A stretch of 64,000 nt of DNA from positions 2,542,001 to 2,606,000 of the forward strand of contig NZ_CP108006.1 of the NCBI RefSeq assembly GCF_036127095.1. Reading direction: 5' to 3'. Positions 50,821 to 58,848 of the stretch are shown piece after piece (the first letter of the stretch is position 1; each line of letters begins with the position of its first letter). This stretch comes from Streptomyces sp. NBC_00335 (GTDB lineage Bacteria; Actinomycetota; Actinomycetes; Streptomycetales; Streptomycetaceae). Position numbers and translations under genes: made by a program. The notes under the pieces are model-generated. The model was not told the DNA's origin. It worked only from the letters and a program-made list of their open reading frames with translations, and ran no database searches.

Positions 50821-51516
50821 ATGCATATAGCCGAGGGGTTCCTGCCCCCTTTGCACGCGGTCGCCTGGGGCGCCGCGTCCGCCCCCTTCGTCGTCCACGG
50901 CGTCCGCGCGCTCACCCGCGAGGTGAAGGCCAACCCGGAGAGCACGCTGCTGCTCGGCGCCTCCGGAGCCTTCACCTTCGTACTGTCCGCCCTGAAGATC
51001 CCATCCGTGACGGGCAGTTGCTCGCACCCCACGGGCACCGGGCTCGGGGCGATCCTGTTCCGGCCGCCGATCATGGCGGTGCTCGGCACGATCACCCTGC
51101 TCTTCCAGGCGCTGCTGCTGGCACACGGCGGGCTCACCACCCTCGGCGCCAACGTCTTCTCCATGGCCATCGCCGGGCCCTGGGCGGGCTACGCCGTCTA
51201 CCGGCTGCTGCGGAAGTCCGGTCTCCCGCTGATGGTGACCGTGTTCTTCGGCGCCTTCTTCGCCGACCTGGTCACCTACTGCGTCACCAGCGTGCAGCTC
51301 GCCCTGGCCTTCCCCGACCCGGCCTCCGGATTCCCGGGCTCGCTCGCGAAGTTCGGGGGGATCTTCGCGGTCACGCAGATACCGCTGGCGGTGAGCGAGG
51401 GGCTGCTGACCGTCCTGGTGATGCGGCTGCTGATGGCGTCGAGCAAGTCGGACCTGGTCCGGCTGGGCGTCGCGAAGCTGACCTCCGCCCGTACCGAAGA
51501 GAAGGCGGCGGCCTGA
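50821..51516 (+). CDS. cbiM: Cobalt ECF transporter component CbiM
   Basis: Substrate-specific membrane component of the CbiMNQO importer. 231 residues, about six or seven helices. The N-terminus [10 protein letters not shown] is the metal-binding signature (the terminal Met-His chelate the ion). [20 protein letters not shown] and THLGxx-type [15 protein letters not shown] hold further His ligands. Start must be exactly the Met before His. Controlled by the riboswitch. Confidence 0.96.
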   Translation: MHIAEGFLPPLHAVAWGAASAPFVVHGVRALTREVKANPESTLLLGASGAFTFVLSALKIPSVTGSCSHPTGTGLGAILFRPPIMAVLGTITLLFQALLLAHGGLTTLGANVFSMAIAGPWAGYAVYRLLRKSGLPLMVTVFFGAFFADLVTYCVTSVQLALAFPDPASGFPGSLAKFGGIFAVTQIPLAVSEGLLTVLVMRLLMASSKSDLVRLGVAKLTSARTEEKAAA

Positions 51517-51854
51517 TGAGCGGGATGTCCAAGAACGCGAAGATCAACAGCCTGCTGCTGCTCCTGGTGGCGGCGCTGGCCGTGCTGCCGATCGCCCTGG
51601 GGCTGGGCGAGGGCAAGGAGGAGCCCTTCGCGGGCGCCGACGCTCAGGCGGAGACGGCGATCACCGAGCTGAAGCCGGATTACGAGCCCTGGTTCTCCCC
51701 TCTGTACGAGCCCCCCTCGGCCGAGATCGAGTCCGCGCTGTTCGCCTTGCAGGCGGCGCTGGGCGCGGGCGTGCTCGCGTACTACTTCGGCGTCCGCAAG
51801 GGCCGCCGCCAGGGAGCGGCCGCCGCCGCAGCCGCCACCGCCCCGGAGGCCTAG
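51516..51854 (+). CDS. cbiN: Cobalt ECF transporter component CbiN
   Basis: A 112-residue accessory membrane protein with two helices (NSLLLLLVAALAVLPIALGL and the IESALFALQAALGAGVLAYY helix) joined by an external loop with AITELKPDYEPWFSPLYEPP, the family signature. It is needed with CbiM for metal loading. The ATG overlaps the cbiM stop by one base (TGATG). Confidence 0.94.
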   Translation: MSGMSKNAKINSLLLLLVAALAVLPIALGLGEGKEEPFAGADAQAETAITELKPDYEPWFSPLYEPPSAEIESALFALQAALGAGVLAYYFGVRKGRRQGAAAAAAATAPEA

Positions 51855-51857
51855 GCG

Positions 51858-52607
51858 GTGCTGCCGATCGACGTGGCCGCGCACGGCAGTCGCTGGCGCG
51901 GCCGGCACCCGCTGGAGAAGGCACTGCTCGGGATCGGGCTGACCGTCACCGCCGTGTGCCTGCCGCCCTGGCCGGGCGGGCCGCTGGTGGCCGCCGCCAC
52001 CCTCGTCGTGCTGCTCGGCCCGGCCGGGGTGGCCGGCCGGCAGCTCTGGCGGGCCTTCCGGATCCCGCTCGGCTTCTGCTTCACCGGGGCGCTGCCGCTG
52101 CTGTTCGCGGTCGGCGGCCCGGCGGGGCCGGTGTCCCTGGCCCCCGACGGCCCGCGGCTCGCCGCCGAACTGCTGCTGCGCACCTCGGCGGCCTCGCTCG
52201 GGCTGCTGCTGTTCGCCTTCACCACCCCGGTCTCCGACGTACTGCCCCGACTGGTCCGGGCCGGGGTGCCGGCCCCGGTGGTGGACGTGGCCCTGGTCAT
52301 GTACCGGATCGGCTTCCTGCTGCTCGACTCCATGGCCCAGGTCCGCCGGGCCCAGGCGGCCCGGCTCGGTCACACCGGCCGGGCGGCGGTGTGGCGCTCC
52401 CTGGCGGGGCTCGCCGCCACCTCCTTCGTACGGGCCTTCGACCGCGCGGCCAAGCTCCAGGCGGGGCTGGCCGGACGCGGCTACGACGGCGCGCTGCGGG
52501 TCCTCGTACCGGAGGCGGCCCTGTCGTGGCGCTTCCTGGCGGCCACCGCAGGGCTGCTGGCGGCCCTGATCACCCTGACCCTCACCCTGAAGGGGCTCTC
52601 CCTGTGA
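51858..52607 (+). CDS. cbiQ: Cobalt ECF transporter transmembrane component CbiQ
   Basis: A 249-residue T component. About five helices; the two coupling motifs that contact the ATPase are visible as RRAQAARLGH and LQAGLAGRGYDG (A-R-G type). The GTG start lies 4 bases after the cbiN stop. It links CbiM to the ATPase CbiO. Confidence 0.94.
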   Translation: MLPIDVAAHGSRWRGRHPLEKALLGIGLTVTAVCLPPWPGGPLVAAATLVVLLGPAGVAGRQLWRAFRIPLGFCFTGALPLLFAVGGPAGPVSLAPDGPRLAAELLLRTSAASLGLLLFAFTTPVSDVLPRLVRAGVPAPVVDVALVMYRIGFLLLDSMAQVRRAQAARLGHTGRAAVWRSLAGLAATSFVRAFDRAAKLQAGLAGRGYDGALRVLVPEAALSWRFLAATAGLLAALITLTLTLKGLSL

Positions 52608-53461
52608 ACGCGTCGCCGAACCCGTCGCCGGACCCGTCACCGAACGCGGTGGTGGAGCTGTCCGGCGCGGGCTACGCCTACGAGGACGGCCCGGCGGTGC
52701 TGACCGGCGTCGACTTCGCCATCGCGCCGGGCCGGGCGCTAGCCCTGCTGGGCCGCAACGGCAGCGGCAAGACCACGCTGATGCGGCTGCTGAGCGGCGG
52801 CCTGCGGCCCGGCGCGGGATCGCTGCGGCTGGACGGCACGGAGGTCTCGTACGGCCGGGCCGGACTGACCCGGCTGCGCACGTCCGTCCAGCTGGTGGTG
52901 CAGGACCCCGACGACCAGCTGTTCGCGGCCTCGGTGGAACAGGACGTGTCCTTCGGCCCGATGAACCTGGGACTCCCCGCTCCGGAGGTCCGTGCCCGCG
53001 TGGACTCGGCCCTCGCCGCACTCGACATCACGCACGTCCGGGACCGCCCCACGCACCTGCTCTCCTACGGCCAGCGCAAGCGCGCGGCGATCGCGGGGGC
53101 GGTGGCGATGGCTCCGCGCGTACTGATCCTGGACGAGCCGACGGCCGGCCTGGACCCGGACGGCCAGGAGCGGCTCCTCGACGTCCTCGCGGGCCTGCGC
53201 GCCGCCGGCACGACGGTGGTGATGGCCACCCACGACGTGGACCTGGCGGTCCGCTGGGCCGACGACGCGGCGGTCCTGACCCCGTCCGGCATCCGCTTCG
53301 GCCCGGCCGAGGCGCTCCTGTCCGACCCGGACCTGCTCACCTCGGCGGGGCTGCGCCCGGCCTGGTCCCCGGCGGTCACGGCCGTCCTGCGGGCCCACGG
53401 CCTGCTCGCTCCGGACTCCCCCGGCCCCCGAAACCCGGAGGCGCTGGCCGCCTGGCGGTAG
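52604..53461 (+). CDS. cbiO: Cobalt ECF transporter ATPase CbiO
   Basis: A 285-residue ATPase. Walker A LLGRNGSGKTTLMRLLSGG, Q-loop VVQDPDDQLFAAS, signature LLSYGQRKRAAIAGAVA (LSYGQ instead of LSGGQ), Walker B VLILDEPTAGLDPDGQ, switch His ATHDVDLA. The LSYGQ variant is common in this family. GTG overlaps the cbiQ stop (GTGA). The first 14 residues are a Pro/Ser/Asn repeat. Confidence 0.95.
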   Translation: MNASPNPSPDPSPNAVVELSGAGYAYEDGPAVLTGVDFAIAPGRALALLGRNGSGKTTLMRLLSGGLRPGAGSLRLDGTEVSYGRAGLTRLRTSVQLVVQDPDDQLFAASVEQDVSFGPMNLGLPAPEVRARVDSALAALDITHVRDRPTHLLSYGQRKRAAIAGAVAMAPRVLILDEPTAGLDPDGQERLLDVLAGLRAAGTTVVMATHDVDLAVRWADDAAVLTPSGIRFGPAEALLSDPDLLTSAGLRPAWSPAVTAVLRAHGLLAPDSPGPRNPEALAAWR

Positions 53462-53476
53462 GTAGGTTGCGCGTCC

Positions 53477-54481
53477 ATGAAGACGCTGAAGGCAACCTCG
53501 GAGCCGAAGTCCCTCTTCTGGGAGGGCGAGGACCTGGTCGACCCGATCGGGGGCTTGCGCCGCTGGGCGCCGGACGGGCGCGAACACGACTTCCGCCCCG
53601 TGCTCTCCTACCGGTTCGACCGCGCGGTGCGCTCGCCCTCGGGGCGCTGGACGGTGGTCTACGAGGAGCGCGGCACCAAGGCCCTCCTCCTCGAAGGGGC
53701 GGAGATCGTCCGCGAGTTGGACCGGAGCTTCTACCACGCCGAGGAGTACGACTACCCGGTCGCGCTCGGCGCACTGCCGGACGGCCGTGAGGTGCTGGTG
53801 CACTGCCCGGACCAGTTCGACATCCTCGTGACCGAGGACGCGGCCACGGGCGAACGGCTGACCCCCGCCGCCCGGTACACACAGGACGTCTTCCACTCCC
53901 GGCTCGCGGTGAGCCCGGACGGGCGGCGGCTGCTGTCCGCGGGGTGGGAGTGGTATCCGTTCGGCGCGGTTCGGGTCTTCGACCTGGCCGCGGCGGTGGC
54001 CGGCGCCGCCGAACTCGACTGCTGGGGACGGGTGTCCCGGCCCCAGGGGGTGGACGGCGAGGTCGTCGCCGCCTGCTGGCTGGACGGTGGCCGAGTCGCC
54101 GTCGCCTCCGGCGAGGAGGTGCTCGGTGACGAGCGCCGCGAGGACGACGAGGAACCGGTGGCCCTGGGCCCGCGCGAGATCGGCGTGTGGTCCGCCGCCG
54201 AAGTGCGGTGGCTGCACCGGAGCCGGCTCGGGTTCACGGCGGGGACCCTGCTCGCCTGCGGCGGCGACCGGGTGGTCAGCCTCTGCGGGCACCCCCGCCT
54301 CGTGGATGCCAGTACGGGCGCCGTCCTGGCCGAGTGGCCCGAGGTCCCGGTGTCGCGCCGGGAGGGGTCCTACGGGGTCCCGCACGTCCCGACCCCGGTC
54401 GCGGCCCTGCACCCCGACGGGATCCGGCTGGCCGTCGCCGTGGAGAACGGGATCGCGGTCCTCGACCTGCCGCAAACCTAG
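53477..54481 (+). CDS. Uncharacterised beta-propeller-like protein
   Basis: A 334-residue soluble protein with repeated beta-blade-like units: RFDRAVRSPSGRWTVVYEER, VALGALPDGREVLVHCPDQF, SRLAVSPDGRRLLSAGWEWY, GTLLACGGDRVVSLCGHPRL and PVAALHPDGIRLAVAVENGI. The SPDGRR/HPDGIR turns are typical of WD40/TolB-like propellers. There is no signal peptide. It is 15 bp after cbiO and 9 bp before the PadR gene, so the three may share a transcript. Function unknown. Confidence 0.78.
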   Translation: MKTLKATSEPKSLFWEGEDLVDPIGGLRRWAPDGREHDFRPVLSYRFDRAVRSPSGRWTVVYEERGTKALLLEGAEIVRELDRSFYHAEEYDYPVALGALPDGREVLVHCPDQFDILVTEDAATGERLTPAARYTQDVFHSRLAVSPDGRRLLSAGWEWYPFGAVRVFDLAAAVAGAAELDCWGRVSRPQGVDGEVVAACWLDGGRVAVASGEEVLGDERREDDEEPVALGPREIGVWSAAEVRWLHRSRLGFTAGTLLACGGDRVVSLCGHPRLVDASTGAVLAEWPEVPVSRREGSYGVPHVPTPVAALHPDGIRLAVAVENGIAVLDLPQT

Positions 54482-54490
54482 GATGGCCGC

Positions 54491-55045
54491 ATGTCGCTCC
54501 CGCACGCCATCCTCACCGCCCTGCTCGAAAAGCCCTCGTCGGGGCTGGAGCTGACCCGGCGGTTCGACAAGTCGATCGGGTACTTCTGGTCCGCGACGCA
54601 CCAGCAGATCTACCGCGAACTCGGCCGGCTGGAGGAGTCCGGGCTGATCCGGGCGCTGCCCAGCGAGGGGCCCGTACGGGGGCAGAAGAAGGAGTACGAG
54701 GTGCTGCCCGCCGGGAGCGGGGAGCTGGCGCGGTGGGTCGGGGAGCGTCAGGATCCCAAGCCCGTGCGCGATCCCCTGCTGCTGCGGATCCGGGCGGCGG
54801 CGGTGGTCGGGCCGCAGGGGCTGGCCGCGGAGCTGCGGCGGCATCTGGAGCTGCACCGGGCCCAGTTGGCCGTGTACGAGGGCATCGAGGAGAAGGATTT
54901 CCCGGCCGGGCGGGACTCCGAGGAGGACCGGCTGCGGCGGGTCGTGCTGCACGCGGGAACCGGGCTGGAGACCTTCTGGCTGCGCTGGCTGGAGGAGGCC
55001 CTCGCCGAGGTGGAGGGCATGGCGGCCGGGCCGCGGCAGGCCTGA
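54491..55045 (+). CDS. PadR family transcriptional regulator
   Basis: A 184-residue regulator. Residues 1-75 form the PadR winged helix (HAILTALLEKPSSGLELTRR, YFWSATHQQIYRELGRLEES, RGQKKEYEVLPAGSGELARW). The C-terminal half is the Vir-like helical dimerisation domain (LRRHLELHRAQLAVYEGIEE). Targets may be the preceding propeller gene or a distant gene. It starts 9 bases after the previous stop. Confidence 0.93.
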   Translation: MSLPHAILTALLEKPSSGLELTRRFDKSIGYFWSATHQQIYRELGRLEESGLIRALPSEGPVRGQKKEYEVLPAGSGELARWVGERQDPKPVRDPLLLRIRAAAVVGPQGLAAELRRHLELHRAQLAVYEGIEEKDFPAGRDSEEDRLRRVVLHAGTGLETFWLRWLEEALAEVEGMAAGPRQA

Positions 55046-55090
55046 CGCGCGCACCCCGGCCCGGCAGGGGCCAGGGGGCGGCGCGGGGGC

Positions 55091-55303
55091 TTACTTGTTC
55101 AGGGAGGCCCAGAACTCGTCGAAGCTGAGCAGGCCGTCGTCGTTCGAGTCCTTGGCGGCGATCACGGCCTCCGCGACCGGGCCGGTGACGTACGGGTCAC
55201 CCATCGCCGCCATCGCCGAACGGAACTCGTCGGCCGTCACGAAGCCGTCACCGTTCACGTCGAACTTGCCGAACGTCGTCCGTGCGCTCTCGATGTCCGC
55301 CAC
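55091..55303 (-). CDS. EF-hand calcium-binding protein
   Basis: A 70-residue acidic protein with two EF-hands: DVNGDGFVTADEF and DSNDDGLLSFDEF, both with the full set of Ca2+ ligands. Streptomyces encode several such small calcium proteins (Cab proteins), some linked to aerial growth. The GTG at 55303 has AAGGGG seven bases upstream; the frame stays open to a GTG at 55312 that is too close to that site. Confidence 0.93.
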   Translation of the reverse strand: MADIESARTTFGKFDVNGDGFVTADEFRSAMAAMGDPYVTGPVAEAVIAAKDSNDDGLLSFDEFWASLNK

Positions 55304-55557
55304 TGGGTCCACCCCTTCTTGGTGCTTGTTGACCGGCTCAGGGTAGCGGCACGCCCGACCCCCTCACGCCCCGGGTCCCGTTCGAGCGGCAGATAGATAT
55401 TCAATTACTCTTCCGTAGTGCGGAAGCGATAATTCCAGCCAACAATTCAAGCCTCCACTTGTCACGCTCCGGGGCCACGGCATAACGTAGCGACATTGCC
55501 GCCACACCGGGAGCGCAGGGCTCCCAGGGACAAGCGGCAACAAGGGCGATCACACAG
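55304..55557. other. Divergent region upstream of the cyclodipeptide synthase
   Basis: 254 bases. The middle part (55390-55460) is clearly AT-richer than its surroundings and has the small palindrome ttccgtagtgcggaa (55412-55426). It ends in the promoter listed at 55459-55488. Confidence 0.5.
55459..55488 (+). promoter_or_regulatory. Candidate promoter of the cyclodipeptide synthase gene
   Basis: -35 ttgtca (55459-55464) and -10 taacgt (55483-55488) with an 18-base spacer, resembling a housekeeping sigma promoter. It would give a leader of about 60 bases before the GTG at 55558. Confidence 0.55.
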
Positions 55558-56352
55558 GTGACGATCACAGCTGACGCATCATTCGAAGTTCTGCCCTTCA
55601 CCCGCACTTGCCACCACATCTGGGAAGACGGCGACCATGTGCTCATCGGAGTGAGTCCTGGAAACAGCTACTTCAGCTCCGAGCGCATATCCGACCTCGC
55701 CCGATGGGCCACGACCCGCTTCGCACAGGTCGACTTCGTGTACGCAGACCTCCACGTGGACCGGATGTTCGCAGCCTTCGGCTACACCCCGGAACACGCC
55801 GAGAAGCGTGCGACGAAGGAAATCAAGGCAGTGCGGCGAAGGATTCTCAAGGGCGTGGAGGAATCAGGACCTCCGCACGCAGAGATCCGAGTGAGGGCAC
55901 TTTCGGAGTTCCAGACGAACCCCGTCTACCAACTTCTGCACCGACGCGTACTCCATTTCCTGGAGACCGACGAAGAATTCCGCAAGGGCTGCGAGGAAAT
56001 GGCTCTGCACTTCGTCGGATCCAAGTTGCCGGAAGGTGAATCAATCACCGACGCACAGTTGCAGGTGTGTTTCGATTACATGGCGGCCGAGCTGCCGTTC
56101 TTCATCGACACCCCGAGCATTCTCGACGTGCCGTCCTCCGTGGCGGCCTACCACGTCAAGATGCCGATGACCGACCTCCTCTTCTCGCGCGGTGGGGGCC
56201 TGCGCGCGACGAGGAACCAGGCATACGCCGTGGTACGGCCCGAAGCGGCAGAAAGCGCGCAGAGCAACCCGAACGACCCGAACGCAACCACGAACACGCA
56301 CGCGCACACCGCACCAACCGAAGGGACCGTCGATGAGCGTCGAGCAGCTTGA
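55558..56352 (+). CDS. Cyclodipeptide synthase (tRNA-dependent, NYH subfamily)
   Basis: Makes a cyclic dipeptide from two aminoacyl-tRNAs. 264 residues, similar to AlbC. The catalytic Ser is S33 in HVLIGVSPGNSYFSSERI, equivalent to AlbC S37. Y174 and E178 in CFDYMAAELPFF match AlbC Y178 and E182, and Y198 in SSVAAYHVKMP matches Y202. N36, Y198 and H199 place it in the NYH subfamily. GLRATRNQAYAV is the conserved tail; after residue 228 comes a polar Asn/Thr/Pro extension that overlaps the P450 start. The dipeptide made cannot be read from sequence here. Codons are less GC-biased in the first 180 residues than in neighbours, which suggests horizontal gain. Confidence 0.96.
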   Translation: MTITADASFEVLPFTRTCHHIWEDGDHVLIGVSPGNSYFSSERISDLARWATTRFAQVDFVYADLHVDRMFAAFGYTPEHAEKRATKEIKAVRRRILKGVEESGPPHAEIRVRALSEFQTNPVYQLLHRRVLHFLETDEEFRKGCEEMALHFVGSKLPEGESITDAQLQVCFDYMAAELPFFIDTPSILDVPSSVAAYHVKMPMTDLLFSRGGGLRATRNQAYAVVRPEAAESAQSNPNDPNATTNTHAHTAPTEGTVDERRAA

Positions 56353-57571
56353 GGGCACCGGACTGACCGCCGAGCCCCTCATCGACTTCCCTCTCTCGCG
56401 GCGCGGTGACGTGCTCCCCGAGGAGTGCACCTGGCTGCGCGAGAAGGCGCCGGTCGCGAAGGTCCGTACCCTCACCGGGGACCCGGCCTGGCTGGTGAGC
56501 AGCTACGCGCTGGCCAAGCAGGTGCTGGAGGACGAGCGTTTCAGCCTCAAGGACACGGCCAATGCCGGCGTCCCGCGCCAGTACGCGCTGACGATCCCGC
56601 CCGAGGTCGTCAACAACATGGGCAACATCAACAGCGCCGGACTGCGCAACGCGGTCATGAAGGCGCTCAACCCGCGCCAGAAGGGCCTGCAGGACTGGCT
56701 GCGCGCGAAGGCCGGCGAGCTCATCGACGAGCTCGTCGCCGAAGGGGGGCCCGCCGACCTGCGGGCCGCTTTCGCCGATCCCTTCTCCGCGGCCATGCAC
56801 TGCCAGGTGCTGGGGGTGCCGTTCGAGGACTGGCGGCGGCTGATGTCGGGGCTGGACGTCGCGTTCATGACCGCTCGCGAACCGTTCGCCGACTCGGCGC
56901 TCAACTGGTACAAGGACGTCGGCTACTTCGAGGACCAACTGAAGGCGCAGCTGGCGCTGCCTGCCGAGGAGCGTACGGGGCTCCTCGGCAAGTTCGCCGA
57001 GCTGAAGGAGGCGGACCCGGAGTCGGCGCACCTGACCGACGACATGTTCGCCACCGTCGCCGTCTCGCTCTTCGGGGCCGGCGCGGTCTCCACCTCCGCA
57101 TTCCTGACCCTGGCGGTCCTGGCGCTGCTGCAGAAGCCCGAGCTCATCGGGTACCTGCGCAAGCACCCGGAGCGCATGGGCAAGGCCGTGGACGAGCTGC
57201 TGCGCTGGAACCTGTCCGTGGGCGACGGCCTGCCGCGCATCGCGATGGCGGACATCCAGGTCGGGGACGTGCTGGTCAAGGAGGGGGAGCTGGTCCTCGT
57301 CCTGTTGGAGGGGGCCAACTTCGACCCGGAGGCCTTCGAGAACCCCGACGAGCTGGACCTGGAGCGCGAGAGCTCCAACGCCAACCTCGCCTTCGGCGCC
57401 GGCCGGCACTTCTGCCCGGCCTCCGCGCTGGGCCGGGCGCACGCCGAGATCGCGCTGGAGGTGCTGGTCGAGCGGCTGCCCGAGCTGCGTCTCGCGGTGC
57501 CGGCGGAGAACCTCGTGTGGCGGACCGGCTTCATCAAGCGCCTTCCCGAGCGGCTCCCCGTCGCCTGGTGA
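56333..57571 (+). CDS. Cytochrome P450 of the cyclodipeptide pathway
   Basis: A 412-residue P450. The haem-thiolate loop is LAFGAGRHFCPASALGRA (C361) and the K-helix ExxR is DELLRW (E288, R291). The I-helix reads LFGAGAVSTSAFL, so the usual acid-Thr pair (AG-D/E-T-T) is replaced by A-V-S-T. The C-helix lacks the usual His of HTRLR and reads NINSAGLRNAVMKAL. Both changes are seen by eye. Its ATG lies inside the synthase gene (20-base overlap) with AAGGGA just upstream, so the pair is coupled. In related clusters such enzymes oxidise, dimerise or couple cyclodipeptides to a base. Confidence 0.95.
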   Translation: MSVEQLEGTGLTAEPLIDFPLSRRGDVLPEECTWLREKAPVAKVRTLTGDPAWLVSSYALAKQVLEDERFSLKDTANAGVPRQYALTIPPEVVNNMGNINSAGLRNAVMKALNPRQKGLQDWLRAKAGELIDELVAEGGPADLRAAFADPFSAAMHCQVLGVPFEDWRRLMSGLDVAFMTAREPFADSALNWYKDVGYFEDQLKAQLALPAEERTGLLGKFAELKEADPESAHLTDDMFATVAVSLFGAGAVSTSAFLTLAVLALLQKPELIGYLRKHPERMGKAVDELLRWNLSVGDGLPRIAMADIQVGDVLVKEGELVLVLLEGANFDPEAFENPDELDLERESSNANLAFGAGRHFCPASALGRAHAEIALEVLVERLPELRLAVPAENLVWRTGFIKRLPERLPVAW

Positions 57572-57595
57572 GGAGACGGCGGTGAGCGGTCCAGA

Positions 57596-57628
57596 GTGCC
57601 CCGGGAGCTGTGCGAGCTCCCGGGGCAC
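57596..57628 (+). terminator. Terminator of the cyclodipeptide operon
   Basis: Perfect 14-bp stem gtgccccgggagct / agctcccggggcac with loop gtgcg, 25 bases after the P450 stop; it also faces the convergent propeller gene. Confidence 0.9.
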
Positions 57629-57660
57629 GGCCGTTTCCCGCGCGCTCGACCGTTCGCGGC

Positions 57661-58848
57661 CTACCGGAAGATGCCGGTGTGGCCGAGGGAGTAGCGGCCG
57701 GGCTGCGGGTAGACGGCGAGGCCGTGCGGTCCGCCGCCCACCGGGATCTTGGCGAGCTGCTTGCCGGTGGTGGTGTCGATGGCGTAGACCTCGGAGTTGT
57801 AGCGGCCCGAGAGCCACAGCACCTTGCCGTCGGCGGAGACCCCGCCCATGTCGGGGCTGCCGCCGTCGGGCAGCTCCCACTTCTTGGTCAGCTTGTTCTG
57901 CGTGAAGTCGAAGACGGAGACCGACCCTTCGCCGCGGTTGGAGACGTACATCTCCTTGGAGTCGCGGCTGACGTAGAGGCCGTGGCAGCCCTTTCCGGTG
58001 GGCAGCAGCTTGGGGGTCTCGAACTTGTCGCCGCCGAGCACCCACATGCCGTGCGCCATCATGTCCGCGACGTAGAAGGTCTTCCCGTCCGGGGAGACCT
58101 TGACGTCTTGCGGCATCGCGCCCTCGAAGGGCAGTTTCTGCTGGCCGACGACTTCCATCTTCTCGGTGTCGACCTTGAGCAGTTCGCCGGAGAACTCGCA
58201 GCTCACGATGAAGTAGCGGCCGTCCGCCGAGAAGTCCGCGTGGTTGACGCCGAAGCAGGTCACGGGGACGGTCTTCACGCGGTCCATCGTGTGCGGATCG
58301 CGGAAGACCAGTTCCTTGTCCATCGAGGCCATGACGATCGCGTACTTGCCGTTGGGCGTGAAGTACAGGTTGTACGGGTCGTGCACCTCGACGGGCTTGC
58401 CGGCCTCGCCGGTGGCCGGGTTGATCGGGGTGAGCGTGTGGCCCCGGTTGTTGTTGACCCAGAGGGTCTTCATGTCCCAGGAGGGGACCACGTGCTGGGG
58501 CTGGATGCCGACGGGGATGGTGTCGATGACCTTGTACGTGACCGGGTCGATGACGGACACCGTGTTGGAGCTGGTGTTCGGCACGTACACGCGGGACGGG
58601 AAGTCCTTGACCACCGGGGAGAGCTTGTTCGGGCGGTCGGCCGCGTACACGTCGTTCGGATCGAGGAGCGGCGGCATTCCGGCCAGGCCCGGGGGCACGG
58701 CCGGTACGGCCTTGACGGGCGCGGCGGGCCCCTTCGTGCCGAGGGCCTCGGCGGGTCCCTTGTCGGCCGCTCCGCAGCCGGTCAGGGCGGCGAGGACCAG
58801 ACCGGCCAGCAACGCGGTGGCCTTCCGGGGAAGGCGGGTGGTCGTCAT
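57661..58848 (-). CDS. YncE-like YVTN beta-propeller lipoprotein
   Basis: A 395-residue exported lipoprotein with lipobox LTGC at about residue 25. At least six blades of the YVTN type follow: RVYVPNTSSNTVSVIDPVTY, LWVNNNRGHTLTPINPATGE, YVADMMAHGMWVLGG, MYVSNRGEGSVSVFDFTQNK and LWLSGRYNSEVYAIDTTTGK. Such propellers bind partners or ligands at the cell surface; no enzyme site is evident. Its start overlaps the stop of the deacetylase-like gene (ATGA), so the two proteins are made together. Confidence 0.92.
   Translation of the reverse strand: MTTTRLPRKATALLAGLVLAALTGCGAADKGPAEALGTKGPAAPVKAVPAVPPGLAGMPPLLDPNDVYAADRPNKLSPVVKDFPSRVYVPNTSSNTVSVIDPVTYKVIDTIPVGIQPQHVVPSWDMKTLWVNNNRGHTLTPINPATGEAGKPVEVHDPYNLYFTPNGKYAIVMASMDKELVFRDPHTMDRVKTVPVTCFGVNHADFSADGRYFIVSCEFSGELLKVDTEKMEVVGQQKLPFEGAMPQDVKVSPDGKTFYVADMMAHGMWVLGGDKFETPKLLPTGKGCHGLYVSRDSKEMYVSNRGEGSVSVFDFTQNKLTKKWELPDGGSPDMGGVSADGKVLWLSGRYNSEVYAIDTTTGKQLAKIPVGGGPHGLAVYPQPGRYSLGHTGIFR

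Noticed and set aside
52739..55054. 771-codon minus-strand open frame opposite cbiO, the propeller gene and the PadR gene
   Set aside because: Spans three clear genes; composition only.
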